Source: Flavobacterium amniphilum
GTDB taxonomy: Bacteria > Bacteroidota > Bacteroidia > Flavobacteriales > Flavobacteriaceae
Direction of reading: 5' to 3'
DNA length: 64,000 bases
Assembly: GCF_023634845.1 (NCBI RefSeq)
Contig: NZ_JAMLJL010000003.1
Coordinates: 310,001-374,000, forward strand
Below the pieces are notes generated by a model. The model saw only the letters and a program-made list of their open reading frames with translations, ran no database searches and had not been told where the DNA came from. The position numbers were made by a program, and so were the translations under genes. Positions 17,037-24,839 of the stretch are shown here, in pieces. How positions within the stretch are numbered: position 1 is the first letter of the stretch; each line of letters begins with the position of its first letter.

Positions 17037-19229
17037 ATGTTAAAAAAAGAATTTCCTCATTTTAGACAATTAGACCATAAAGATTGTGGTCCGACTTGTT
17101 TACGGATGATTGCTAAACATTATGGTAAAAATTTCTCAAGAGAATTTCTTAGAGACAAAGCAAGTATAACACGAACTGGTGTCACTATGGCAGGTATATC
17201 GGAAGCTGCTGAAGCTATAGAAATGCGAACATTGGGTATGCGTATTTCCTTAGAAAGTTTGATTACGGAAGCACCTACTCCTTTTATTGTACCATGGAGG
17301 CAAAAACACTTTGTGGTTATTTATAAAACGACAAAAAATAAAATTTATGTTGCAGACCCGGCACAAGGATTACTAAGTTATTCTCACGAAGATTTCAAGA
17401 AAGCTTGGACTACAAAAAATGAAGATACAGGTTTTGTATTGCTGTTAGAACCAAACTCTCAGTTCTATGTTTTAGAAGAAGACCAAAATAAAATCAAAGG
17501 ATTCTCTTTTTTAATCCCTTATTTTAAACCTTATAAAAAATTAATTCGACAGTTATTTATAGGTTTATTAGTAGCTACAATTATCCAGTTTATTTTACCT
17601 TTTTTGATGCAAACGGTTGTTGATGTAGGTGTAAATAATCGTGATATTCCTTTTATTTATCTTATACTTATATCTCAACTCGTTTTAATATTATCACAAA
17701 CTTTAGTTAGTGTTTTTAGAGAATGGCTTTTAATACATATTACCAGTCGTTTTAATATAAAAATGATTTCTGATTTTTTGTTTAAAATGTTAAAACTCCC
17801 TGTAAAATATTTTGACACAAGGAGTGCTGGAGAACATTTACAGAGAGTTACAGACCACACCCGTATTCAGAATTTTGTTTCCTCATCATCTTTGAATATG
17901 CTATTTTCGATGATAACTTTTATAATCTTCAATTGCATTTTAGCATATTATAATCTAAAAATATTTTTTGTTTTCATAACTGGAGCTATACTATATGTTG
18001 GCTGGACATTTTTTTTCTTAAAAAAGAGAGCAGATTTAGATTATAAACGTTTTGATGAAACATCGCAAAGTCAAAATAATCTATTGCAAATAATTAGTGG
18101 AGTAAAGGAAATAAAAATAAATAATTCTCAAAGAAAGAATCGTTGGAAATGGGAGTATAACCAAATCAGTCTTTTTAAAACCTCTTTAAGTACTTTGAAA
18201 TTGGCTCAATATCAAACTATCGGGTCTTCATTTATCAATGAATTGAAAAATGTTATAATTACATTTTTGGCAGCAAAAGCCGTTGTTGACGGCAATCTAA
18301 CTTTAGGAATGATGATTTCAACTCAATATATTGTAGGACAATTAAATTTACCTTTAAGCAATTTCATAACTTTTGTCCAAACTTGGCAAGATGCAAAAAT
18401 AAGTTTAGAGCGATTGTCACAAGTTCATACAAGAGATGATGAAGATATAGTCTCTGCCAATAAAGCTAAAGAGTTACCTAATAATAAAACAATTGAGATA
18501 AAAGATTTATCTTATAGATACGGAGGAAAATCAACACCATTTGTTTTAAAAAACATTAATTGTATTATACCTGAAGGTAAAACTACCGCTATTGTTGGTG
18601 CTAGCGGAAGTGGTAAAACTACCTTAATGAAATTATTACTTAAATTTTATGAACCCACAAAAGGAAGTATTAATATTGATTCTGTTGATTTAAAAAACAT
18701 CAACAATGACTTTTGGCGTTTAAATTCTGGAGCAGTAATGCAAGATACTTTCATGTTTAATGATACTATTGGTGGTAATATTTCAGAATCCGAACAAAAT
18801 GAAATTATTGATAGAGACAAATTAAATAATGCTGCTTATGTTTCTAATATTGATGATTTTATTCAAAAATTACCTAATAAATATAATACAGAATTGGGTT
18901 CATCTGGTATTCGTTTAAGTGGGGGGCAAGAGCAAAGAATCATGATAGCAAGAGCAGTTTATAAAAACCCCTTTTATCTTTTCTTTGATGAAGCGACAAG
19001 TGCTTTAGATGCCAATAATGAAAAAGTAATAATGGAAAAACTAAACAATTTTATAACTGGTAAAACAGCCATAATAGTTGCACATAGGTTAAGTACTGTA
19101 AAAAATGCTGATAATATTATAGTCCTAGAAAATGGTGAAATTGTTGAACAGGGAACTCACGATGTCTTAACTAGCTTACGCGGAAAATATTATGAATTGG
19201 TAAAAAATCAACTAGAATTAGGAAATTAG
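17037..19229 (+). CDS. C39-peptidase ABC exporter (bacteriocin-type)
   Basis: 730 residues. The C39 peptidase domain lies at about 1-140, with catalytic Cys17 (DCGPTC), His91 and Asp107 (VADP) all present. Membrane segments run from about 175 to 460. The nucleotide-binding domain has Walker A GASGSGKT at 521-528, LSGGQ at 627-631 and Walker B FFDE with Asp651/Glu652. It would cut the GG leader and pump the peptide across the inner membrane, with the adaptor gene 1 nt downstream. It is the only exporter of this type in the window. ABC and peptidase sites look intact. Confidence 0.95.
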   Translation: MLKKEFPHFRQLDHKDCGPTCLRMIAKHYGKNFSREFLRDKASITRTGVTMAGISEAAEAIEMRTLGMRISLESLITEAPTPFIVPWRQKHFVVIYKTTKNKIYVADPAQGLLSYSHEDFKKAWTTKNEDTGFVLLLEPNSQFYVLEEDQNKIKGFSFLIPYFKPYKKLIRQLFIGLLVATIIQFILPFLMQTVVDVGVNNRDIPFIYLILISQLVLILSQTLVSVFREWLLIHITSRFNIKMISDFLFKMLKLPVKYFDTRSAGEHLQRVTDHTRIQNFVSSSSLNMLFSMITFIIFNCILAYYNLKIFFVFITGAILYVGWTFFFLKKRADLDYKRFDETSQSQNNLLQIISGVKEIKINNSQRKNRWKWEYNQISLFKTSLSTLKLAQYQTIGSSFINELKNVIITFLAAKAVVDGNLTLGMMISTQYIVGQLNLPLSNFITFVQTWQDAKISLERLSQVHTRDDEDIVSANKAKELPNNKTIEIKDLSYRYGGKSTPFVLKNINCIIPEGKTTAIVGASGSGKTTLMKLLLKFYEPTKGSINIDSVDLKNINNDFWRLNSGAVMQDTFMFNDTIGGNISESEQNEIIDRDKLNNAAYVSNIDDFIQKLPNKYNTELGSSGIRLSGGQEQRIMIARAVYKNPFYLFFDEATSALDANNEKVIMEKLNNFITGKTAIIVAHRLSTVKNADNIIVLENGEIVEQGTHDVLTSLRGKYYELVKNQLELGN

Positions 19230-19230
19230 T

Positions 19231-20517
19231 ATGGAAGAAACGAATGATGGCTTAAAAATTTATAGTGAAGAAGTTAGGGATGTTCTTTCTAACCCACCAA
19301 AAGCAATTTTAAGATGGGGTAACACTATATTGTTTGGTTTTATAATGGTGTTAATTTTGATTTCTTGGTTTATAAAATATCCTGATGTAATTAATACTCA
19401 AATAATTATTACAACCAACGTACCTCCTGAAAAGTTAGTTGCCAAAGTACCTGGTAAAATTGAAACTATTTTTGTTAAAGACAAAGTAAATATAAATCAA
19501 AATACACCTTTAGCTATTATAGAGAATTCGGCTAATTATAGAGATGTATTTTTGTTAAAAAAAATTCTTGACACTTTCAATATTGATAAGGATAAATTCC
19601 CTTTTGACAAATTAAATTCGGCTCAACTTGGAGAAATAGAAAGTGCCTTTGCAGTTTTTAAAAGAGAATACATCGCTGATGAACTCAATACAAAATTGCA
19701 ACCTTATCAAGTTGAGGGCAATGCCCAAAATTATGAAGCTTTACAACTAAAAGAGCGCTTAAATTTATTAAAGTCTCAAAAAGACATCAATCAAAATGAG
19801 CTTACACTTTTAAAAAACGATTTAAAGCGTTACGAAATTTTATACAAAAAAGGGATTATTGCTACTCAAGAAATTGAGAAACAAAAACTACTGTACTTGC
19901 AAGCGCAAAAGAGTTATAAAAGTTTGCTAAGCAATATTTCACAATTAAAATCGTCTTTAAATGAACTTAATAGAAACAGTAAAACCACACAAATTAATGA
20001 AAGTAAGGAAAATATAAATTTGGAGCGTAATGTCATACATGCTTTCTATCAACTCAAAAAAGTGATAAGGGATTGGGAGTTAAATTATGTTTTACGATCG
20101 TCAATTGATGGCAAAGTTACTTTTTTACAACTTTGGGCAGAAAATCAAACCGTAAATGCTGGGGATAATGTATTTGCAATAATTCCATCAAACGAAAGTG
20201 GCTATATTGGAAAGGTGAAAGCAACAGCGCAGAATTCGGGAAAAATAAAAATCGAGCAAACTGCAAACATCCGATTGGCAAACTATCCTGATAGAGAATT
20301 TGGAATGATTAAAGGAACTGTTAAAGCAATTTCTCTAACTCCCGACAAGGATGGAAACTTACTTGTTAATATTTCATTACCTAATGGGTTAGAAACTTCA
20401 TACAAAAAAAGGATTGCTTTTCAACAGGAAATGAGTGGAACTGCTGATATTGTCACTGAAGATTTAAGGCTGATAGAGCGTTTATTATATCAATTTAGAG
20501 ATATTTTTAAAAGGTGA
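19231..20517 (+). CDS. HlyD-family periplasmic adaptor of the peptide exporter
   Basis: 428 residues. A short cytoplasmic N-terminus and one membrane helix (about 30-50, ILFGFIMVLILISWFI) are followed by a lipoyl/barrel half (KLVAKVPGKIETIFVKDKVN, repeated at YVLRSSIDGKVTFLQLW). A long coiled coil lies between (about 150-270). The gene begins 1 nt after the exporter stop, so translation is coupled. A TolC-like outer-membrane partner is not in the island and would have to be supplied by the host. Confidence 0.9.
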   Translation: MEETNDGLKIYSEEVRDVLSNPPKAILRWGNTILFGFIMVLILISWFIKYPDVINTQIIITTNVPPEKLVAKVPGKIETIFVKDKVNINQNTPLAIIENSANYRDVFLLKKILDTFNIDKDKFPFDKLNSAQLGEIESAFAVFKREYIADELNTKLQPYQVEGNAQNYEALQLKERLNLLKSQKDINQNELTLLKNDLKRYEILYKKGIIATQEIEKQKLLYLQAQKSYKSLLSNISQLKSSLNELNRNSKTTQINESKENINLERNVIHAFYQLKKVIRDWELNYVLRSSIDGKVTFLQLWAENQTVNAGDNVFAIIPSNESGYIGKVKATAQNSGKIKIEQTANIRLANYPDREFGMIKGTVKAISLTPDKDGNLLVNISLPNGLETSYKKRIAFQQEMSGTADIVTEDLRLIERLLYQFRDIFKR

Positions 20518-20526
20518 GTAATTTTT

Positions 20527-20564
20527 AAAAGCCATGCAACTGCAATGTTAAATGGCTTTTTTTT
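20527..20564 (+). terminator. terminator after the export operon
   Basis: AAAAGCCAT and ATGGCTTTT are inverted, followed by a T-run; loop about 16 nt. Confidence 0.7.
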
Positions 20565-20589
20565 AGCCCTTCAAAAAGTATAAAAATGA

Positions 20590-21537
20590 TTATATAATTA
20601 TTTTTCTGAAAACATCTTCCAAATCATTATTGTAAACCCTTTCGAGTTTTAATTGTTCGTCAGTTTTACCCTCGGTCATATCCCATATTTTGACATTGAT
20701 TCTCAATGAAACAAAAAGTGGTATTTTATTTAAAATTATATTGACCGCATTTTCGTTCATATCGGGAATGATTAACACATTATGACCTATTAAACAACTT
20801 ACTTTATTTTCTGTTAATCCGTTAATTCCACCATAAGCCACCCAAACATATTGAGGAAATAAAATGTAGCCTATAATAGCCGTTTTTTCGCTTTCTGTTA
20901 ATACAATTATTTTCTTTGCCTTAATTTTATCATCAATCAAATGTTCACCAAATAAACAGTTGAAATAACCATCATCATTTTTATAAGGAACTTTAAATTT
21001 ATTGGTTCGTTTACCGTTTGTATCATAGTACGCAATTTTAGCTTTTTGAACATTCAAATCGGTGTTAATGCTCCAAAATATTATACCTCCGTCTTTACTT
21101 GTTCCTAAAGCGTAAGTTTCTTTTGCATCTTCAGTCTTTAAATCCCCATACTTTTTGCGTAAATATTGCAAAAGATTGTTTTCGGGATTTACTTTGAAGT
21201 ACTTCCATATTATGGATTCATCAATATATTTTTGAGCGATTTCTCTATTTGTAAAAGTTACTTTTGGTTCTCTTTTGGGTTTATTAATTGGAGCTAAAGA
21301 AATGGAGGCAAATCTATGCTCTAAATCATTCCAATAATATTCGTTTTCATTTTCATCAATGTATATTGAGGGTGGTAATGTTGCTTTTCCGCAGGAATGG
21401 CAATAACCAAATTCCTCACTTAGATTTTTATAGTTTACGAACTTGCCATCTGTGTTGCTTTTATGGCAACAAGGCGTTGTTATTTTGCGATTTCGTTTCA
21501 CATCAAAAACAAGCTCTATTTCTCTTTTTTGTAACAT
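20590..21537 (-). CDS. primase-like mobile-element protein (zinc finger + toprim-like)
   Basis: 315 residues. The N-terminal zinc-ribbon has Cys23, Cys24, His25, Cys46 and Cys49. The C-terminal half has toprim-like motifs: IIVLTESEKTAIIG and VLIIPDMNENA. This matches the DUF6371-type proteins of Bacteroidota integrated elements, probably for replication of the excised circle. It lies downstream of DUF3987 on the same strand and is read towards the export operon. Catalytic function not proven. Confidence 0.75.
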   Translation of the reverse strand: MLQKREIELVFDVKRNRKITTPCCHKSNTDGKFVNYKNLSEEFGYCHSCGKATLPPSIYIDENENEYYWNDLEHRFASISLAPINKPKREPKVTFTNREIAQKYIDESIIWKYFKVNPENNLLQYLRKKYGDLKTEDAKETYALGTSKDGGIIFWSINTDLNVQKAKIAYYDTNGKRTNKFKVPYKNDDGYFNCLFGEHLIDDKIKAKKIIVLTESEKTAIIGYILFPQYVWVAYGGINGLTENKVSCLIGHNVLIIPDMNENAVNIILNKIPLFVSLRINVKIWDMTEGKTDEQLKLERVYNNDLEDVFRKIII

Positions 21538-21556
21538 TTTTTAGATTTTGTTCTGC

Positions 21557-21650
21557 AACCTGCAACTTGCAACTTTTGAAAAAAAGTCTGTTAAGCATTA
21601 ATTTTACTGGCAGTTCAAAGATTTCACTGTTTAGTTTCAAGTTGCAGGTT
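21557..21650. repeat. inverted repeat between DUF3987 and primase-like genes
   Basis: AACCTGCAACTTG (21557-21569) and CAAGTTGCAGGTT (21638-21650) are exact inverted copies 68 nt apart. The right arm overlaps the last codons of the DUF3987 gene. It may make an mRNA stem that limits read-through into the next gene. Confidence 0.6.
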
Positions 21651-22935
21651 TCATCAACTCATTATTCCATTTCCTTGAAATGGTTGATTTATTTATACCC
21701 GTAATTGCAATAACATCTTTCTGACTGGCATTGTTTTTTATGGCCAGTCTAATGATTTCTTCAGCTGTTGGTAGTTTCTCTTTTTGGGTAATATTTTCAT
21801 CTAAAACAATTTTGAAGTTTATATAATAAAATTCAAGAATCAGGATTGCAATTTCAATGGTATCAATACTTATTTTACTCTGGTAGTCCTGCTTTTCAGA
21901 ATTTAAAATTAGGTGTGTTAACAGGCTTAATTTATGAATGTTAATCATCATTTTTGAAATATACTCTTTACTTAAATCTGTTGCTTTGTTTTGACGATTT
22001 ATTAATTCCTGTGAATAGTCAAAAAGGCGTTTATTGGCTTTCAAATCAAGTGCTATTTGTAAATCATCCATCTCGAAAGTGTTTTCTATTTCGGTACGGT
22101 AATTTAGAAGATTGATTAAGGATTTAGAATAGTTCTCATATACTTCAGTAGAAATATCATTTCTTGACAATTGGTCATTCATTGTGAGCTTATTGGTAAA
22201 GAGGATTCTGTCGATTAATCCGCTTTCTAAATTTCCATCTGCAAATAGTTTCGGTACAAATTGATGTTGAATTGAGCCTAACAAAGTAGGATATGATTTT
22301 TCAATCCTAAAACTCTCCGTTGTTTTGCGTGATATATCAATATGTTTATTGGTATTTCCCTGTAAAAAGAAAGTTCTCCAAGCCGTGCCCTCCGTACTGT
22401 TTTTATTTGCCATTTTTTCAATGATGAAATAGAGTTCATCTACAAAAATCCCAACGGAATATTTGTTCTTATAGTGGGTATATATTGCCGATTCAATAGT
22501 GGCATCCTGAAGAAACAATTGCTTTCTGTCAATCTTTTCAATTTCTTCTAAATCTGCATTGTTTCTTTTAAACTCCTTATATTTTTCATTGTCATATTTT
22601 ACTAATGGTAAAGTAGCTAAATCCATAGCAGGGGATTTACTATCCCCACGGCTTCCGATTATTGCAAAATACAAATTGGCATAGTTTACATATCCCATTG
22701 CTTTAATTGAAAAGGCAAGACCACCAGCGTTACTAAAGGCAAACAATATGGAGCTTAACAAATATTCTTTGGGTATTCTCTTTAATGTAAATGCTTCATT
22801 AATTAACGACTTAATTTCAACAGGCATCTTGGAAATTATTTCCTCCAATTGATTAATAGCAATTTCTTTGTTAGTCTTAAAAGCATTCGCAATTTTATTA
22901 TCAATATCGCTCAAACTATTTATTTCCATAATCAT
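21637..22935 (-). CDS. DUF3987 domain protein (mobile-element helicase/primase-like ATPase)
   Basis: 432 residues (the start may be the second Met, at 22929). A Walker-A-like IIGSRGDSKSPAM segment and SVGIFVDELYFII (Walker-B-like) suit DUF3987. The C-terminus has a helix-turn-helix-like segment (ASQKDVIAITGINKSTISRK). Found in the core of Bacteroidota integrated elements, next to an excisionase-like gene and the primase-like gene, and probably acts in replication of the excised element. Confidence 0.8.
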   Translation of the reverse strand: MIMEINSLSDIDNKIANAFKTNKEIAINQLEEIISKMPVEIKSLINEAFTLKRIPKEYLLSSILFAFSNAGGLAFSIKAMGYVNYANLYFAIIGSRGDSKSPAMDLATLPLVKYDNEKYKEFKRNNADLEEIEKIDRKQLFLQDATIESAIYTHYKNKYSVGIFVDELYFIIEKMANKNSTEGTAWRTFFLQGNTNKHIDISRKTTESFRIEKSYPTLLGSIQHQFVPKLFADGNLESGLIDRILFTNKLTMNDQLSRNDISTEVYENYSKSLINLLNYRTEIENTFEMDDLQIALDLKANKRLFDYSQELINRQNKATDLSKEYISKMMINIHKLSLLTHLILNSEKQDYQSKISIDTIEIAILILEFYYINFKIVLDENITQKEKLPTAEEIIRLAIKNNASQKDVIAITGINKSTISRKWNNELMKPAT

Positions 22936-22953
22936 AATTTAGATGATTCTACA

Positions 22954-23071
22954 ATTGCAATGGTGCGTTTGTTTTCATTGCAATTAGTTTTCTTTAATCT
23001 TTTGTTTGTCTACTTACTGAATTAGAATACATTACAGAACCATTGCAATGATATTTAAAGATAATTGCAAT
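22954..23071. promoter_or_regulatory. cluster of four ATTGCAAT palindromes
   Basis: ATTGCAAT (itself a perfect palindrome) occurs at 22954-22961, 22977-22984, 23042-23049 and 23064-23071, in the 166-nt gap between DUF3987 and the HTH gene. Three copies are extended by GG or CC. Good candidates for HTH-protein binding or an origin iteron. Confidence 0.6.
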
Positions 23072-23101
23072 GGTTTTTTAGCAATACGATTTAGATAATC
23101 T

Positions 23102-23398
23102 CTATTGAGCAGGGAATTTATTCATTTGCTGTAAAGCAGTTAAGACTTCTGCTTTTTTGTAGCGTACTTTATTACCAATTCGGTAGGCGGGAATAATATC
23201 GTCTTTAGTCCAAGACCATAAGGTTACAAGTGAAACTGAAAGCATTTTAGCTGTTTCTTCCCTTGTTAGTAGTATTTCGTTATCGGGATTTTGCAAAGTA
23301 GTAGCATATCCTTTTAGAGCCTGAGTAACGTCCTTTACGATTTCATTTTTAAAATCATTAGCGTTGATGTTCTCGATTTGCAAGATTTCTTTAGCCAT
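23102..23398 (-). CDS. excisionase-like helix-turn-helix protein
   Basis: 98 residues. The HTH_17 domain covers about 42-92: LLTREETAKMLSVSLVTLWSWTKD then AYRIGNKVRYKKAEVLTAL. This is the usual excisionase/regulator family of Bacteroidota integrated elements and lies next to the DUF3987 gene. Likely binds the island ends and/or the ATTGCAAT cluster just downstream of it. Confidence 0.85.
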   Translation of the reverse strand: MAKEILQIENINANDFKNEIVKDVTQALKGYATTLQNPDNEILLTREETAKMLSVSLVTLWSWTKDDIIPAYRIGNKVRYKKAEVLTALQQMNKFPAQ

Positions 23399-23456
23399 AA
23401 CTTAATTGTTTATTTTAATTAATTATGACACAAACTTAATCTGGTCGAATGGGATT

Positions 23457-23499
23457 AAAACTATTAGGGTAACCCTGTGAGTTACCCTAATAGTTTTTT
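23457..23499 (-). terminator. terminator hairpin overlapping the end of the 286-residue gene
   Basis: A perfect 13-bp stem CTATTAGGGTAAC / GTTACCCTAATAG with a 7-nt loop, flanked by A- and T-runs. It covers the stop of the minus-strand gene at 23482 and can work in both directions. Confidence 0.8.
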
Positions 23500-24342
23500 A
23501 ATAATTTCATCTGCTTTTTTTCTGTCGTTTAAAAGTTTATCCGAATTTTGAGAACTTTTTTTATCAAGTTCAAGATAAATCTTTTTAATGTTATCCTTAT
23601 TCTTTCCAAGTAGGTAGCTGAGAATCTCACCTTTTTTGGTGGCACTTATACTGCTCCAGTCTTTCATGTTTATAATTTCTTCAAGAAGAAAAATCTGCAA
23701 TGAAGTATCAACAAAATTTGATTTCTGTTTAGTGTCTTTAAGTGTATTAATCTCTTCTTTACAAAAGTCTATTTGGCTTTTAATGGTATAATATTTTGTC
23801 CACATACTCAAAATATCCTTAGGAATATCTGATATTTCAAAATCTAAAGTTAAATACTTCTGAATAAAAGTGCTTTCTCCACTAAGACAATCAAAAATTA
23901 ATTCCTGCCAATTTTCAAATCCATTAAATTCTTTTATTTCTGCATAAACAAGATATTCGGATTCATTTTTAACCTGTGAATATAAATCCTTATGTTTTTT
24001 CTCTAAGTATTTTATTTTATCATCGTTCTCAATTCGTCCTTGCAAATTGGTTAAAATCTTGTTTAAATCAAACTCTAGGTTAGTTACAACGACTTCTACA
24101 AAAAAGCGGATAGATATATATATTTCTTTTAAGATGTCTTGATTTATACTATATTCTTTTGATTCCAAAGTTATCAAAGTATCAAACTCTATTGAATTTG
24201 TTTTTTCGTTGTCAGTTAAAGATTCATCTTCAATAAAAACATTTTTCAGAACAAGGTTTTCTATATTTGAAAGTTCAAGTTCTTCGGGTTTAAATTTCTT
24301 TACAAATTTTCTGTCTTCAATTTCCTGATAATCGAAATTCAT
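23482..24342 (-). CDS. hypothetical helical protein of integrated elements
   Basis: 286 residues, no signal. Charged and helical, with a central coiled-coil-like region (KKHKDLYSQVKNESE and CKEEINTLKDTKQK) and a C-terminal NKDNIKKIYLELDKKSS. The final segment (GEILSYLLGKNKDNIKKIYL) resembles proteins beside integrases in other Bacteroidota elements. No function can be named. Confidence 0.6.
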   Translation of the reverse strand: MNFDYQEIEDRKFVKKFKPEELELSNIENLVLKNVFIEDESLTDNEKTNSIEFDTLITLESKEYSINQDILKEIYISIRFFVEVVVTNLEFDLNKILTNLQGRIENDDKIKYLEKKHKDLYSQVKNESEYLVYAEIKEFNGFENWQELIFDCLSGESTFIQKYLTLDFEISDIPKDILSMWTKYYTIKSQIDFCKEEINTLKDTKQKSNFVDTSLQIFLLEEIINMKDWSSISATKKGEILSYLLGKNKDNIKKIYLELDKKSSQNSDKLLNDRKKADEIIKKLLG

Positions 24343-24470
24343 TTTACGGGATTTTTACTTATTTACATTTTCAAAAATAAACTTTTGCAATTAACAATAG
24401 CATTAGTCCTTTCAGTTCTCTTAATCTAAATTAATCAAATTAAATATATTTACATTTGATAAAAGATTTT

Positions 24471-24489
24471 GGGGAATTATCGGGGAATA
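24471..24489 (+). promoter_or_regulatory. possible integrase arm site, right
   Basis: GGGGAATTATCGGGGAATA, with two differences from 10590-10608 and the same orientation; it lies 55 nt inside attR. Confidence 0.5.
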
Positions 24490-24499
24490 TTAAAATAAA

Positions 24500-24540
24500 A
24501 AATCTCTAAATCCTTTATTTACAAGTCTTTAGAGATTTTT
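24500..24540. terminator. terminator next to tRNA-Leu, on the island side
   Basis: AAATCTCTAAA and TTTAGAGATTT are inverted around a 17-nt loop, with A/T runs on both sides. Read on the minus strand it now ends the tRNA-Leu transcript, replacing the original terminator at 10419-10447. Confidence 0.7.
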
Positions 24541-24544
24541 AAAG

Positions 24545-24626
24545 TGCGGGTGATAGGACTCGAACCTACACGCCTTGCGGCACCAGATCCTAAGTCTGGC
24601 ACGTCTACCAATTTCGCCACACCCGC
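24545..24626 (-). tRNA. tRNA-Leu (UAG)
   Basis: Reads GCGGGTG at the 5' end and CACCCGC at the 3' end, with the anticodon loop CTTAGGA (UAG) between CCAGA/TCTGG, a long variable arm, and GGTTCGAGTCC for the T arm. CCA is not encoded (the next bases would read CTT). Its 3' end is the integration site of the island; attR overlaps it (24544-24558). Confidence 0.92.
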
Positions 24627-24780
24627 AGGGTTTGTAGTACTTGGTGTTCTTGTGAAACACTCATTGTACTGGCGTTTGTGGGTGCAAATATAGACATATT
24701 TTTTAAATTCCAAACAAGAAATGAGAAAAAACAGATTTTTTTTAAACGCAGCCGAATTAACATAAAATTGCCATTTGTGT

Positions 24781-24814
24781 TTTGCCGTCGGGAATTTACA
24801 TTTTGCTATCTTTG
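24781..24814 (+). promoter_or_regulatory. predicted promoter of the dipeptidase gene
   Basis: TTTG at 24781-24784, a 22-nt spacer and TATCTTTG at 24807-24814, with the ATG 26 nt downstream. Confidence 0.5.
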
Positions 24815-24839
24815 GCATCTACTATTCAAGCAAAAAACA

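Larger units (their letters stand above)
10448..24558. mobile_element. 14.1-kb integrated element in tRNA-Leu carrying a peptide-export cluster
   Basis: The left end repeats the tRNA-Leu 3' end: GTGCGGGTGATAGGA occurs at 10448-10462 and 24544-24558, and the next bases are also close to matching. A tyrosine integrase starts 168 nt inside the left end. An excisionase-like HTH, DUF3987 and zinc-finger/toprim gene module lies near the right end. Interior genes are more AT-rich than the flanks. A near-identical double GGGGAAT motif lies inside each end (10590 and 24471). I see no relaxase, so it is probably an integrated element moved by others rather than a self-transmissible ICE. Boundaries are inferred from the direct repeat. 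Confidence 0.85.

Noticed and set aside
24519..24818. A 99-residue minus-strand open frame over the tRNA-Leu
   Set aside because: It includes the tRNA gene and the island terminator; no family or signal features.
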